This document shows positions 35,547-44,993 of a DNA stretch of 64,000 nt, piece by piece. The position numbers and the translations under genes are program-made. This stretch comes from Cyclobacteriaceae bacterium (GTDB lineage: Bacteria; Bacteroidota; Bacteroidia; Cytophagales; Cyclobacteriaceae): contig JAHBTY010000003.1 in assembly GCA_019638355.1 (NCBI GenBank), forward strand, positions 248,001 to 312,000, in the 5' to 3' direction. Under the pieces are notes generated by a model. It did no database searches, was not told where the DNA came from, and saw only the letters and a program-made list of their open reading frames with translations. Within the stretch, counting starts at the first letter, position 1. Every line of letters begins with the position of its first letter.

Positions 35547-36853
35547 ATATCGGAGTCCTGTTTTTGATTAAAGCGGTTTGCTAAAATATAAAGTATGTAA
35601 CCGGGAATTAATGTTGCCAATGAATAAATCAAAATCATCGGATCATCGGCCGCTACATAATAAATCATCCAAATCGTACACCCCACAAAGATAAGTGGCG
35701 TAATCGGATAGAGTGGCACTTTGTAGGCATCAGCATGGGGATGCTGTTTGCGTAACCAAAAAATCCCGATTACGGTAATCATCGAAAAGATGGAAAGACT
35801 AACCGAGATGTATTGAATAATCTCTTTGAATGAACTAACCAACACCAAAAAGATAGCCCATGCACCTTGGGCAAGAATGGCTAAGTATGGCATTTCATAT
35901 TTATTTTTTCGGGTGAAGATTTTCAATAAACCATAATCTTCGCCCATGGCTTCGGTAACACGCGGCCCTGCAATGGTCATGGCACTAAGCGTGGATAGCA
36001 AGGCCACACTAAAGATACCCGCGAAAACAAATCCAACTTTCTCGCCAAATAATTTGTAGGCCACCACATTGCCAATGTCGTTCTGGCCATCCAGCTCTGT
36101 AAAAGGAGCGGAGTACATAAACATCGCATTAAGCAAAAGATAGATTACAACTACGATGCCGGTACCAGCCACGAGTGAAAGAGGTAAATTACGTTTAGGA
36201 TTTTCCAGGTTGCCGGCAATGTAAGCCGAGGCATTCCAACCCGTATAGGCATACACCACAAATACCAACGAGGTTGCAAACCCTGAGCTTAAGATAAGAT
36301 TAAGATCGCCCGGCTGTGGAAGAAAGTTTACGGTTGCACTGGAGTCGGCAACAAAAAAGGGCGTAACACAAAAGAAAGCAATGAGGCTAAGTTTTAATGT
36401 CGTAAGAATGGTTTGTGCAATGCCTCCGGTTTTTACACCAAACCAATGAATGGTTGATACCAATATAATTGCCGCAACTGCAATCAGCTCGGTAGAAATT
36501 CCCAAAGCTTCGGTAGCATAGGCTCCAATGGCAATGGCTACGGCCGATATGGCTCCGGCAAAACCAACAATGGCACTCATCCACCCACTTAAAAAACCAA
36601 GAGCCGGATGAAAAATTTTGGCCAGGTATAAATACTCGCCACCCGATCTTTTTAAAGTTGTGGCAATCTCTGCGTATGTAAACGCACCTGATAGAGCCAC
36701 TACACCGCCCACCAACCACAAAACCAAAATCACAAACCCGGAAGGCAAAGGCCCCACCTGATAACCCAACGATGTGAATACTCCCGTACCAATCATGTTG
36801 GCAATTACCAGCATAATGGCTACCGGCAGGGTGTATTTTCGTAGCGAATCCAT
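35543..36853 (-). CDS. APC-superfamily amino-acid permease
   Basis: 436 aa with about 12 membrane helices. APC hallmarks are MIGTGVFTSLGY in helix 1, SGAFTYAEIATTLKRSGGEYLYL and the GWNASAYIAGNLENPKRNLP loop. This matches the LAT/basic APC transporters. It heads the minus-strand run of permease, lipoprotein, M28 peptidase and dehydrogenase. Confidence 0.9.
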   Translation of the reverse strand: MDSLRKYTLPVAIMLVIANMIGTGVFTSLGYQVGPLPSGFVILVLWLVGGVVALSGAFTYAEIATTLKRSGGEYLYLAKIFHPALGFLSGWMSAIVGFAGAISAVAIAIGAYATEALGISTELIAVAAIILVSTIHWFGVKTGGIAQTILTTLKLSLIAFFCVTPFFVADSSATVNFLPQPGDLNLILSSGFATSLVFVVYAYTGWNASAYIAGNLENPKRNLPLSLVAGTGIVVVIYLLLNAMFMYSAPFTELDGQNDIGNVVAYKLFGEKVGFVFAGIFSVALLSTLSAMTIAGPRVTEAMGEDYGLLKIFTRKNKYEMPYLAILAQGAWAIFLVLVSSFKEIIQYISVSLSIFSMITVIGIFWLRKQHPHADAYKVPLYPITPLIFVGCTIWMIYYVAADDPMILIYSLATLIPGYILYILANRFNQKQDSDI

Positions 36854-36977
36854 GAATAAAACCGAGAAGATGCACAGAGTATCTCAAAAAGCAAAATGTC
36901 ATCGCTTGGATTCAAAAAAACCATTGTACATGCATTGCCTTATCACTACTTTTCAGGCTACTGAAATTCAAAATTGT

Positions 36978-38873
36978 ATGAAACAACTTTTTGCCTTTTT
37001 GCTTGTGGCTCTTGCTGGTTCGGCCAGTGCCCAGATTGATTCGGTTTACATGCGCACCCACTACGACCTTACGGAGGTGCAAATTCCCATGCGCGATGGG
37101 ATAAAACTTTTTGCCATTGTCTATACACCCAAAGATCAATCGCAGAAGCACCCGATTTTATTGAATCGAACTTGTTACAATGCCTCCAACTATAGCAATT
37201 ATAAAACCGGGGGCTATCCATCGCCCTACCTGATTAAAGACAAGTACATTTTGGTTTATCAGGATGTGCGCGGCCGCTACATGAGCGAGGGAGCGTTCGA
37301 TAACATGCGGCCTAATATTCCCGGTAACGACCGCAAGAATAAAAAAGACATTGACGAAAGTTCCGATACCTGGGATACCATTGATTGGTTGGTGAAAAAT
37401 CTGAAAAACAATAATGGTCGCGTGGGCATGTACGGAATTTCCTATCCGGGTTTTTATACTGCAGCGGCTATTCCCGATGCGCATCCGGCACTAAAAGCCT
37501 CATCGCCACAAGCACCCATTTCCGATTTCTGGTTCGATGACTTTCACCATAACGGTGCCTATCTGCAAAGCTATACCGCAGCTTTCGGTGTGTTTGGCTA
37601 TCAGAAAGAAGGACAGACCAAACAAGATTGGTTTATGGACGAGATTATGCGATTCTATAAAGATGCACCAAAAGATGGTTATCAATTTAACCTCGACCTC
37701 GGCCCATTGAAGAACGTAACCGAAAAATATCATCACGATAATTTTTTCTGGCATCAGATTGTGGATCATCCCAACTATGACGACTTCTGGCAAAAACGAA
37801 ACCTGTTACCGCATCTTACCAATGTAAAACATGCCGTTATGACGGTAGGTGGCTGGTACGATGCCGAAGATTTATATGGCCCACTTAGTATTTATAAAAA
37901 AATTGAAGCGAGTAGTCCCACAGCACAAAACACTATAGTAATGGGTCCGTGGAGTCATGGCGATTGGGCTCGTGAATCGGGTTTTCAGGCTGTGAATCAT
38001 ATTTATTTTGGTGATAGTATCTCAACTTTTTACCAGCGTGAAATTGAGCGGAAGTTTTTTAATTCATTGCTGAAAGAAAATACGAGTTCTGGTTTACCGG
38101 AGGCGTTCATGTTTGATTGCGGACTAAAGACGTGGAACAAGTTTGATCAATGGCCACCGAAAGGAATTCCACCCATTAAACTTTACTTTGGTGAGAACGG
38201 AAAACTATCGGTTAACCAACCATTAAAACCCGATGCTGCTTTTGAGTATGTGAGCGATCCGGCCAAACCGGTGCCGTATGTTTCGCAAACCGAAGGCTTA
38301 ACCTTTACACCCCGCAGATTTATGACGGACGATCAGCGTCATGCATCCACCCGCCCTGATGTAATTACGTTTGAAACCGAAGCACTTGCAGATAATATAA
38401 CCCTTGCCGGTGAGATTATGGCAAAACTGAAAGTGGCCATTAGCAGCACCGATGCCGATTTTATTGTGAAGTTGATTGATGTGTATCCGAACGATCATCC
38501 TAACTATAAACACAATCCCAATAATATTATCATGGGTGGTTATCAGCAATTGGTTCGCCACGAAGTATTTCGCGGAAGGTGGCGCAATAGTTTTGAAAAG
38601 CCCGAACCATTTAAGCCGGGTGAGATTACGGATGTAAACATTACCCTGCAGGATATTCTACACACGTTTAAGAAAGGCCATAAAATTATGGTACAGATTC
38701 ACAGCACTTGGTTTCCGTATATCGATCGCAACCCACAGAAGTATGTGGACAATATTTATAAAGCTAATGCCGAAGATTTTATAAAAGCAACTATTAAAGT
38801 TTATGGTTCATCGGTAGTAGAGATTGGCGGTGGCGAAAAGTTGAACACAAAAATTGATACCTTTAAAAAATGA
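36978..38873 (+). CDS. CocE/NonD (X-Pro dipeptidyl peptidase) family hydrolase
   Basis: 631 aa from the ATG at 36978 (signal peptide MKQLFAFLLVALAGSASA); an in-frame ATG at 36774 lies in the antisense permease gene. Blocks: MRDGIKLFAIVYTP, QDVRGRYMSEG, nucleophile in GMYGISYPGFYTAAA, GPWSHGDWARESGF, and a C-terminal PepX-type jelly-roll. It belongs with acyl-amide/ester hydrolases (glutaryl-7-ACA acylase, alpha-amino acid ester hydrolase, cocaine esterase). Exported; substrate unknown. Confidence 0.88.
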   Translation: MKQLFAFLLVALAGSASAQIDSVYMRTHYDLTEVQIPMRDGIKLFAIVYTPKDQSQKHPILLNRTCYNASNYSNYKTGGYPSPYLIKDKYILVYQDVRGRYMSEGAFDNMRPNIPGNDRKNKKDIDESSDTWDTIDWLVKNLKNNNGRVGMYGISYPGFYTAAAIPDAHPALKASSPQAPISDFWFDDFHHNGAYLQSYTAAFGVFGYQKEGQTKQDWFMDEIMRFYKDAPKDGYQFNLDLGPLKNVTEKYHHDNFFWHQIVDHPNYDDFWQKRNLLPHLTNVKHAVMTVGGWYDAEDLYGPLSIYKKIEASSPTAQNTIVMGPWSHGDWARESGFQAVNHIYFGDSISTFYQREIERKFFNSLLKENTSSGLPEAFMFDCGLKTWNKFDQWPPKGIPPIKLYFGENGKLSVNQPLKPDAAFEYVSDPAKPVPYVSQTEGLTFTPRRFMTDDQRHASTRPDVITFETEALADNITLAGEIMAKLKVAISSTDADFIVKLIDVYPNDHPNYKHNPNNIIMGGYQQLVRHEVFRGRWRNSFEKPEPFKPGEITDVNITLQDILHTFKKGHKIMVQIHSTWFPYIDRNPQKYVDNIYKANAEDFIKATIKVYGSSVVEIGGGEKLNTKIDTFKK

Positions 38874-39544
38874 AAGTGATTGCAATCTTACTTCTGGCAA
38901 TTGGTTCCATACATTCGTTCGCGCAAAAGCGTACGTATGATACAGTACCTAACATGCCCGAGCATTATTGGGTAAGGCTGGAGAAATTCAAAAAAGAACC
39001 GGTAGTGCCCGGCAAAATTGTTTTCCTCGGCAATAGTATTACCGAAGGTGGTAAGTGGAAACAACTGCTCAAAGATTCAACCGTAATTAACCGCGGTATC
39101 TCTGGTGATAATACGTTTGGTGTGCTCGCACGCCTGAATGAAATTATAAAACTGAAGCCATCGTCATTGTTTGTGTTGATTGGCACCAATGATTTGTCGA
39201 AAAAAATTCCGGATGAAGTAATTCTGGAAAATATGTTTACAATTATTTCAAGAATAAAGTCAGGGTCGCCCAAAACCAAAATATATATTCAGAGTATTCT
39301 TCCGGTTAACGAAACGATAGAACGTTTTCCGCCACAGTTTAATAACAGTACGCATATTAATACGATAAACGATCAGCTGGCGCGATATGCAGCGCGGTTG
39401 CGCTATACCTACGTAGATTTGTACGGAAAATTTATCGATAACCAGGGTAGGTTAGATGCAAAATATACCTATGATGGTTTGCATTTAAATGCTGCCGGTT
39501 ATCAGCGCTGGGTAGAAATATTAAAGGAGTTAAAACACTTATAA
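38870..39544 (+). CDS. Secreted SGNH/GDSL hydrolase
   Basis: 224 aa with signal peptide (IAILLLAIGSIHSFA). The four SGNH blocks are present: FLGNSITEG (Ser), a Gly in GISGDN, LIGTNDLS (Asn) and DGLHLNAAGY (Asp/His). It overlaps the preceding hydrolase gene by 4 nt. The family includes acetylxylan esterases, lipases and sialic-acid O-acetylesterases. Sialic-acid deacetylation would fit the Asp-box neighbour, but this is inference. Confidence 0.87.
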   Translation: MKVIAILLLAIGSIHSFAQKRTYDTVPNMPEHYWVRLEKFKKEPVVPGKIVFLGNSITEGGKWKQLLKDSTVINRGISGDNTFGVLARLNEIIKLKPSSLFVLIGTNDLSKKIPDEVILENMFTIISRIKSGSPKTKIYIQSILPVNETIERFPPQFNNSTHINTINDQLARYAARLRYTYVDLYGKFIDNQGRLDAKYTYDGLHLNAAGYQRWVEILKELKHL

Positions 39545-39547
39545 GAA

Positions 39548-40846
39548 ATGAGCAGATTGATATTGGGAGTGGCAGCGCTATTGGTAACGATTCAGGTAGA
39601 GGCACAATTTAAAAATCTGGTACTTGCCACACAGGTTGATGGTGTTTATCCGCCCCTGGAACCGAGCATTGCAATAAGCAGAAAGAATCGTAAAAATATT
39701 GTTGCCGGAATAGTATTAAACAAAGCCATCTATACGCATGATGGGGGCTTGAGTTGGAAAGCCACTGAACTTAAATCGCCCTTTGGTGTGTATGGCGATC
39801 CGGCCGTAATCAGTGATGTGAAAGGAGACTTCTATTATTTTCACCTGGCCGATCCCAGTGGGGAAGGCCGCACCAACGATGCCTGGCTCGATCGTATCGT
39901 AATGCAAAAATCTACCGATGGTGGCGAAACGTGGACCAGAGGCCAATCCATTGGGCATAATCCACCGGCCGATCAGGATAAAGAATGGCCAGCTGTACAT
40001 CCGCGCAAGCAAATAATTTCTACCACCTGGACGCAGTTTGATAAATATGGATCAACCGATGTGAATTGTCATTCCAATATTATGTTCAGTATGTCAACCA
40101 ATGGCGGAAAGAAGTGGAGTAAAGCTATACAGATTAATCAGACACCAGGCGATTGTATTGATGACGATAACACAGCAGAAGGTGCCGTGCCTGCGATAGA
40201 TGCCAAAGGTCGGATATTTGTAGCATGGTCTAATCAAGGCACTATATTTTTTGATCGTTCATTTGATGGTGGCTCAACGTGGCTCACCAACGATCTGGCC
40301 ATTGCAAAACAAGAAGGTGGTTGGGCTATGAAAATACCCGGCTTAAGCCGCAGCAATGGAATGCCGGTTTTAAAGGTTGATAACAGCAAGGGGCGTTTGA
40401 ATGGAAGTTTGTATTTAGTATGGGCCGATCAACGCAATGGCGAAGATGATACTGACATCTGGTTTATTCGTTCTACTAATCAAGGTGATTTCTGGACACA
40501 ACCATTGCGTATTAACCAGGATGGCGCAGGCAAACATCAATTTTTACCCTGGCTGGCTGTGGATGATGAAACCGGCTACATCTATATTTTATATTACGAT
40601 CGAAGAGCTTACGATGATTTGCAAACCGATGTGTACCTGGCATATTCAATGGATGGTGGTGCTTCATTTAAAGAATTGAAGATCAGTGAAAAACCTTTTA
40701 TTCCTACCGAAGAAAAATTCTTTGGTGATTATACCAACATCGATGCATTTAAGGGAATTATAGCCCCCATCTGGACACGCATGGATGATGGCCGCACGAG
40801 TGTGCTTACAGCTATCATTAAGGATTCGGAATTGATTAAGAAGTAA
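39548..40846 (+). CDS. Secreted six-Asp-box (sialidase-fold/BNR) protein
   Basis: 432 aa with signal peptide (ILGVAALLVTIQVEAQ). At least six Asp-boxes of the type S-x-D-G-G-x-x-W are visible (HDGGLSW, STDGGETW, STNGGKKW, SFDGGSTW, STNQGDFW, SMDGGASF). This is a six-bladed sialidase-type propeller. Catalytic Arg triad and nucleophile were not confirmed, so it may be an exo-alpha-sialidase or a structural BNR protein. It starts 3 nt after the SGNH gene. Confidence 0.82.
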   Translation: MSRLILGVAALLVTIQVEAQFKNLVLATQVDGVYPPLEPSIAISRKNRKNIVAGIVLNKAIYTHDGGLSWKATELKSPFGVYGDPAVISDVKGDFYYFHLADPSGEGRTNDAWLDRIVMQKSTDGGETWTRGQSIGHNPPADQDKEWPAVHPRKQIISTTWTQFDKYGSTDVNCHSNIMFSMSTNGGKKWSKAIQINQTPGDCIDDDNTAEGAVPAIDAKGRIFVAWSNQGTIFFDRSFDGGSTWLTNDLAIAKQEGGWAMKIPGLSRSNGMPVLKVDNSKGRLNGSLYLVWADQRNGEDDTDIWFIRSTNQGDFWTQPLRINQDGAGKHQFLPWLAVDDETGYIYILYYDRRAYDDLQTDVYLAYSMDGGASFKELKISEKPFIPTEEKFFGDYTNIDAFKGIIAPIWTRMDDGRTSVLTAIIKDSELIKK

Positions 40847-40859
40847 CCTTCGGTTTCTT

Positions 40860-40896
40860 AGCCACAGATTCACTGATTATCTGTGAATCTGTGGCT
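40860..40896 (+). terminator. 14-bp perfect inverted repeat, terminator and probable repeat element
   Basis: AGCCACAGATTCAC and GTGAATCTGTGGCT form a perfect 14-bp stem around a 9-nt loop, followed by TTGTTTTT. It sits 14 nt past the Asp-box gene stop. Similar CCACAGATT-type stem repeats are familiar in intergenic regions of many Bacteroidota, so it is probably a dispersed element working as a terminator. Confidence 0.7.
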
Positions 40897-40980
40897 TTGT
40901 TTTTAGACAATGAATGCAGTAAAGTCAAGATTAAGTACAACTCCAGACTCAAATACCTAAGCTTAATACATTCTCTGAAC

Positions 40981-41011
40981 CACCCCTCTCCTGTGGAGAA
41001 GGGCAGGGGTG
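40981..41011. repeat. CACCCCT/AGGGGTG inverted repeat element
   Basis: Outer arms CACCCCT and AGGGGTG enclose an inner CTCC/GGAG hairpin. It abuts the 3' end of the frnE-like gene. This CCCTCTCC-type element recurs in intergenic regions of many Bacteroidota as I recall; its function is unclear (possibly terminator for the minus-strand gene). Confidence 0.5.
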
Positions 41012-41016
41012 AGGTC

Positions 41017-41697
41017 TCAACACTCCTTCGTCTCCACATCGCACGCATTGGCAGCTTCTACTTCACTGCCAATCTGCGTAAGCGCTTGTACAAAAGTTTC
41101 AGTTGGCTGAGCGCCAGAAATTCCATACTGATTGTTGATGATGTAAAACGGCACGCCACTCACGCCACGTTTTTGATTTAGTTGTTCGGCTTCGATTATT
41201 TCTTGAAGTCCGGTTTCAGAATTTAGCAGGCTTGTCACCTCTTCTTTCTGTAAACCGGCCTTAACGGCAACTTCAATTAAATTTTCAGGTTTAGATAAAT
41301 CCACGCCCTCTTCAAAATAAGCTTTCATGTAAGCTTCTTTTACGGCTAATTGTTTTCCTTCTTGTTTGGCGAACCAGATAATGCGATGCGCATCGCGCGT
41401 GTTAGGCATCACCTTTTGTTTGTTAAAGTCAAATTGCAAACCTTCAATGGCAGCGATAGAAGTTACATGCTGAGTAAGTTGCTCAAACCGATCATCCCCT
41501 CCGAATTTGTTGGTTAGATATTGCTTTTGATCCAGCCCGGCCTTTGGCACTTGCGAATTCAGTTCAAATGGTAGATAGGAAACCTCAAACTCATACTTAT
41601 CCTTCAGCTGATCAATGGCCTTTTCAATTCTGCGTTTGCCGATGTAACACCACGGGCAAACTACATCCGAAACAATATCAATTTTAATTTTTTGCAT
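41017..41697 (-). CDS. FrnE-type DsbA-family disulfide oxidoreductase
   Basis: 226 aa from the ATG at 41697 (MQKIKIDIVSD). The active site is VVCPWCYIGKRR, and the FrnE-specific stretches LPFELN and YIINNQYGISGAQP (with the cis-Pro in GVPF) follow. No signal peptide, so cytoplasmic. FrnE proteins are linked to polyketide tailoring or oxidative stress; this one most resembles the general DsbA-like/2-hydroxychromene-2-carboxylate isomerase relatives. Confidence 0.88.
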   Translation of the reverse strand: MQKIKIDIVSDVVCPWCYIGKRRIEKAIDQLKDKYEFEVSYLPFELNSQVPKAGLDQKQYLTNKFGGDDRFEQLTQHVTSIAAIEGLQFDFNKQKVMPNTRDAHRIIWFAKQEGKQLAVKEAYMKAYFEEGVDLSKPENLIEVAVKAGLQKEEVTSLLNSETGLQEIIEAEQLNQKRGVSGVPFYIINNQYGISGAQPTETFVQALTQIGSEVEAANACDVETKEC

Positions 41698-41786
41698 ATA
41701 ATTATTTTCGACCTTCAACATTGGGCCGGATATAATAAGTTCCGTAACGATAAATTGTTTTTACAAAATTTTTATACCGGGTTGGC

Positions 41787-41794
41787 TACCTTTG
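41787..41794 (+). promoter_or_regulatory. Candidate -7 box for the KdpD-like kinase
   Basis: TACCTTTG (TAnnTTTG) ends 3 nt before the ATG at 41798. Transcription would then begin at or very near the start codon, giving a leaderless message. No clear -33 element was found at usual spacing. Confidence 0.45.
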
Positions 41795-41797
41795 TGA

Positions 41798-42859
41798 ATG
41801 CGGCTTCTTAAGGTAAATCAATATTTGCTCAGCTTTGGATTGGTAATAGCAACCTCCATTGGTTGCTATTTCCTTTCGCACGTAATTGGTTACCAGGTGG
41901 TAGCGTTAATCTTAATGGTGCTGGTATCGGTATTGGCTATGCTGCTGGATATTTACCCGGTTTTGGCAGCCGCTATGTTGAGTGCAGTTATCTGGAATTT
42001 CTTTTTTATTCCACCTACCTATACACTGCACATTGGTACCCCGGAAGATGCATTGATGTTTTTGATGTATTTTTTAATTGCATCCATCAACGCTGTTCTT
42101 ACTTATAAAATTAGAGAGTTTGAAAAGCGGGCTCGTGATCGTGAAGAGAAAGAAAAAACCATTAAACTCTATAACACTATTTTAAACTCACTGTCGCACG
42201 AGTTACGAACCCCGCTCGCAACTGTAATAGGGGCAGTGGATACAATCAAAAGTAGTAAAGAGCTTTCAGAAGAAATAAAAGATGAATTAATTGAAGAAAT
42301 TGATGTGGCAGCCATACGATTAAATCAACAGGTTGAAAATTTATTAAACATGGGTCGTATTGAGGCTGGAGTTTTAAAACCAAAACCTGATTGGTGCGAT
42401 CTGAACGAAATAATAAATGCATTAGTTATTAAATTAAAATCGGAGCAAGGCAACCGCAACCTAAACTTTAGCCAGACAGAAAGCGTCCCCTTATTCTGGA
42501 TAGACCGTTTCATGTTAGAGCAAATATTGACCAATATTATTCGTAATGGTTTACAGCATACCCCTGAAAGTACAACTATATTAATTAATATTATTCCACA
42601 ACGTGAGGGGTTTCGGGTACAAATAGAAGATGATGGACCAGGCTTTCAGCAACATGATCTAAAACGCGTGTTTGATAAATTTTTTCGCGCTGATAATGCG
42701 AAGACAGGCGGAACAGGCCTCGGCCTTTCCATTGTGAAAGGTTTTGTTGATGCCCTTCAAGGTACAGTTGAAGTAATGAACAGGCCGGGTGGTGGGGCAC
42801 GTTTTCAACTTTATTTCCCCTCAAAAAGTAATTCATTCGTTTACGATGAAAATGAATAG
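41798..42859 (+). CDS. KdpD-like sensor kinase (C-terminal-type, DUF4118)
   Basis: 353 aa. It starts with the four-helix DUF4118 block of KdpD (FFIPPTYTLHIGTPEDALMF loop), followed by HisKA (LNSLSHELRTPLATVIGAVDTI, His134) and HATPase (NIIRNGLQHTPEST; EDDGPGFQ; GGTGLGLSIVKGF). It lacks the cytoplasmic KdpD and Usp domains of the ~890-aa E. coli protein. Its stop overlaps the KdpE-like start by 14 nt. It likely senses K+ or turgor and controls the adjacent Trk-like transporter. Confidence 0.9.
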   Translation: MRLLKVNQYLLSFGLVIATSIGCYFLSHVIGYQVVALILMVLVSVLAMLLDIYPVLAAAMLSAVIWNFFFIPPTYTLHIGTPEDALMFLMYFLIASINAVLTYKIREFEKRARDREEKEKTIKLYNTILNSLSHELRTPLATVIGAVDTIKSSKELSEEIKDELIEEIDVAAIRLNQQVENLLNMGRIEAGVLKPKPDWCDLNEIINALVIKLKSEQGNRNLNFSQTESVPLFWIDRFMLEQILTNIIRNGLQHTPESTTILINIIPQREGFRVQIEDDGPGFQQHDLKRVFDKFFRADNAKTGGTGLGLSIVKGFVDALQGTVEVMNRPGGGARFQLYFPSKSNSFVYDENE

Positions 42860-43529
42860 CACCATTTTGGTAATTGAGGATGAAGGGCAGATCAGAAAAC
42901 TGCTCCAGATAAACCTGGAGAGTAACCAGTATGCAGTTGTTTTGGCAACTACGGGCCGTGAGGGTTTGATGTTGGCAGCAAGCCACCAGCCCGATTTAAT
43001 TTTATTGGACCTTGGTTTGCCCGATCAGCATGGACAAAATGTTTTGGTTGAATTGCGTCAGTGGTTTACTAAGCCAATCATTATTCTTTCGGTATTAAAT
43101 GCGGAAGATGACATTGTAAAAGCATTGGATGCCGGGGCAACAGATTATTTAACCAAACCTTTTCGCACGGGCGAATTATTAGCCCGTATGCGTTCTGCGT
43201 TACGCAATAGTAAAAAAGAGGCACAGATTACGCGTTATTCGTTTGGCGAACTTTTGATTGACGCTGTGGCACATGTTGTAAAGCGTAAAAACGAGGTAAT
43301 TAAACTTACCGCTACAGAATATAATTTATTATTGATATTGGTAAAAAACGAAGGACGAGTACTTACGCATCAGTTTTTGCTAAAAGAAATCTGGGGGGTT
43401 GGTTTTCAAACTGAAACGCAATATTTAAGAGTCTATGTAGCCCAACTTCGAAAAAAAATTGAGATCAACCCCAATAACCCGATTCATATAATAACTGAAA
43501 GTGGCATTGGTTATCGGTTCCAGTCCTGA
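42846..43529 (+). CDS. KdpE-like OmpR-family response regulator
   Basis: 227 aa from the ATG at 42846 (a second ATG is two codons later). The receiver domain (IEDEGQI; Asp in LILLDLGLPDQHG; ILSVLNAEDD; LTKPF) precedes a winged-helix domain (LTATEYNLLLILVKNEGRV; YLRVYVAQLRKKIE; ESGIGYRF). It matches KdpE. No kdpFABC is present; the K+ transporter gene begins 88 nt downstream. Confidence 0.9.
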   Translation: MKMNSTILVIEDEGQIRKLLQINLESNQYAVVLATTGREGLMLAASHQPDLILLDLGLPDQHGQNVLVELRQWFTKPIIILSVLNAEDDIVKALDAGATDYLTKPFRTGELLARMRSALRNSKKEAQITRYSFGELLIDAVAHVVKRKNEVIKLTATEYNLLLILVKNEGRVLTHQFLLKEIWGVGFQTETQYLRVYVAQLRKKIEINPNNPIHIITESGIGYRFQS

Positions 43530-43617
43530 TTTTTTATATTTTCTTTATACAAGTAGCATTAGCTTTTATAAAACACTGATGAGGTAACTGCCAATTTTGG
43601 GTATCAGTTATCTGTTT

Positions 43618-44982
43618 ATGAATACGAACAAAAGGGCAGGTTGGCATCAGGTTGTAATGACCTACCGCAAATTTCAGGTTTCACTTTCGCCTCAGCAAAA
43701 TTTATTGTTTGGCTTTGCTACTTACACAGTTTTAGGTTGCCTGTTATTGTGCATTCCATTCTTTCAAAATCAATCGGTGGCCTGGGTTGATAACTTGTTT
43801 ATCGCAACTTCTGCTATTTCCACCACCGGGTTAGTAACCATTAGCGTGGCTGATAGTTACAATGGCTGGGGGCAGGTTATCGTATTAGGGTTAATTCAAA
43901 TTGGAGGTGTCGGGTATATGACGTTTACATCGTTTGTAATGCTATCATTTAAAAGTAACCTCACACACTGGCATCAACGCGTACTCAATTCAGAATTTTC
44001 AATGCCCAAGGGGTTTTTCATTCATGATTTTTTAAAAGCGGTTATTGTTTTCACAGTGTTAATTGAAGCGTTAGGTGCAGTTGCCTTATTTATTGCCTTT
44101 CGGGATGCTGGGGTGGAACATAATGCGGCTATCTGGAGTAGTATATTTCATAGCATATCGGCATTCTGCACGGCAGGCTTCAGCTTGTATAATAATAGCT
44201 TCGAATCTTTTGTGGATAATGTACCGGTGGTTAGCATAATCAGTGTACTTTCTATATTTGGTTCACTTGGTTTTATTGTAGTTACTGATTTTTGGAACCG
44301 GCTTTCCGGCAAAACAAAAATAATCTCTTATACTTCGAGAATTATATTGCTTGCGTTGTTCACGCTTATAAGCGTTGGTACGCTCATAATCTTTTTCTTT
44401 GAACCATCTATGCAGGTGCTTAGGCCGGGTACGCGCTGGTTGGCTGCATTTTTCCAGTCTATGACAGCGCTTACCACCGTTGGTTTTAATACGATACCCT
44501 TACAGGGAATTGTTCTACCGGTTTTACTGGTTATTGTATTGCTGATGTACGTGGGGGCATCGCCTTCTGGTACCGGTGGCGGAATGAAGTCCACCACGTT
44601 TGTTGCGTTGATTGCCATTATGGTAAGTCGCATTCGCGGAAAAAGTAATGTAACCTTTCTGGGAAAGGCCATCCCACTTGAACGAATGTATGTAGCCACT
44701 TCAACGTTTATGTTATATGCATCAGTAATTTTTGTGGCAACTTTCCTCTTGTCGGTAACCGAAAGTTTTTCGTTGGAGCAGATATTATTTGAAACTACCT
44801 CAGCAATCGGAACCGTTGGTCTAAGTGTGGGTATTACGGCATCACTTAGCACGGCCGGAAAATTAATTTTGGTGGCTGTTATGTTTGTGGGGCGCCTGGG
44901 TGTAATCACCTTTGGTCTTGCTATACTGGCAAAACGAAAAAAGATAGCTACGAAAGAAGATGAAGCTGATCTGGCTGTTTAA
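43618..44982 (+). CDS. TrkH/KtrB-type K+ transporter
   Basis: 454 aa from the ATG at 43618. Four P-loop pseudo-repeats carry the selectivity-filter glycines: SAISTTGLVTIS, FCTAGFSLYN, ALTTVGFNTIP and SAIGTVGLSVGIT, with the membrane helices between them, including the GGTGGGMKSTTFV cytoplasmic-gate segment. This is a SKT-superfamily channel; KtrB-like length. No TrkA/KtrA RCK subunit gene is in the window. It follows a KdpDE-like system, so it is likely K+-regulated. Confidence 0.92.
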   Translation: MNTNKRAGWHQVVMTYRKFQVSLSPQQNLLFGFATYTVLGCLLLCIPFFQNQSVAWVDNLFIATSAISTTGLVTISVADSYNGWGQVIVLGLIQIGGVGYMTFTSFVMLSFKSNLTHWHQRVLNSEFSMPKGFFIHDFLKAVIVFTVLIEALGAVALFIAFRDAGVEHNAAIWSSIFHSISAFCTAGFSLYNNSFESFVDNVPVVSIISVLSIFGSLGFIVVTDFWNRLSGKTKIISYTSRIILLALFTLISVGTLIIFFFEPSMQVLRPGTRWLAAFFQSMTALTTVGFNTIPLQGIVLPVLLVIVLLMYVGASPSGTGGGMKSTTFVALIAIMVSRIRGKSNVTFLGKAIPLERMYVATSTFMLYASVIFVATFLLSVTESFSLEQILFETTSAIGTVGLSVGITASLSTAGKLILVAVMFVGRLGVITFGLAILAKRKKIATKEDEADLAV

Positions 44983-44993
44983 AATACGATGCC

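Noticed and set aside
36774..36977. Longer start for the CocE/NonD hydrolase
   Set aside because: The extra 68 residues overlap the antisense permease gene, have no family character, and precede a perfect signal peptide that begins at 36978.
44328..44909. 193-residue minus-strand frame inside the TrkH-type gene
   Set aside because: It is opposite conserved P-loop repeats; translation has no recognisable motif. Long antisense frames are expected in such genes.
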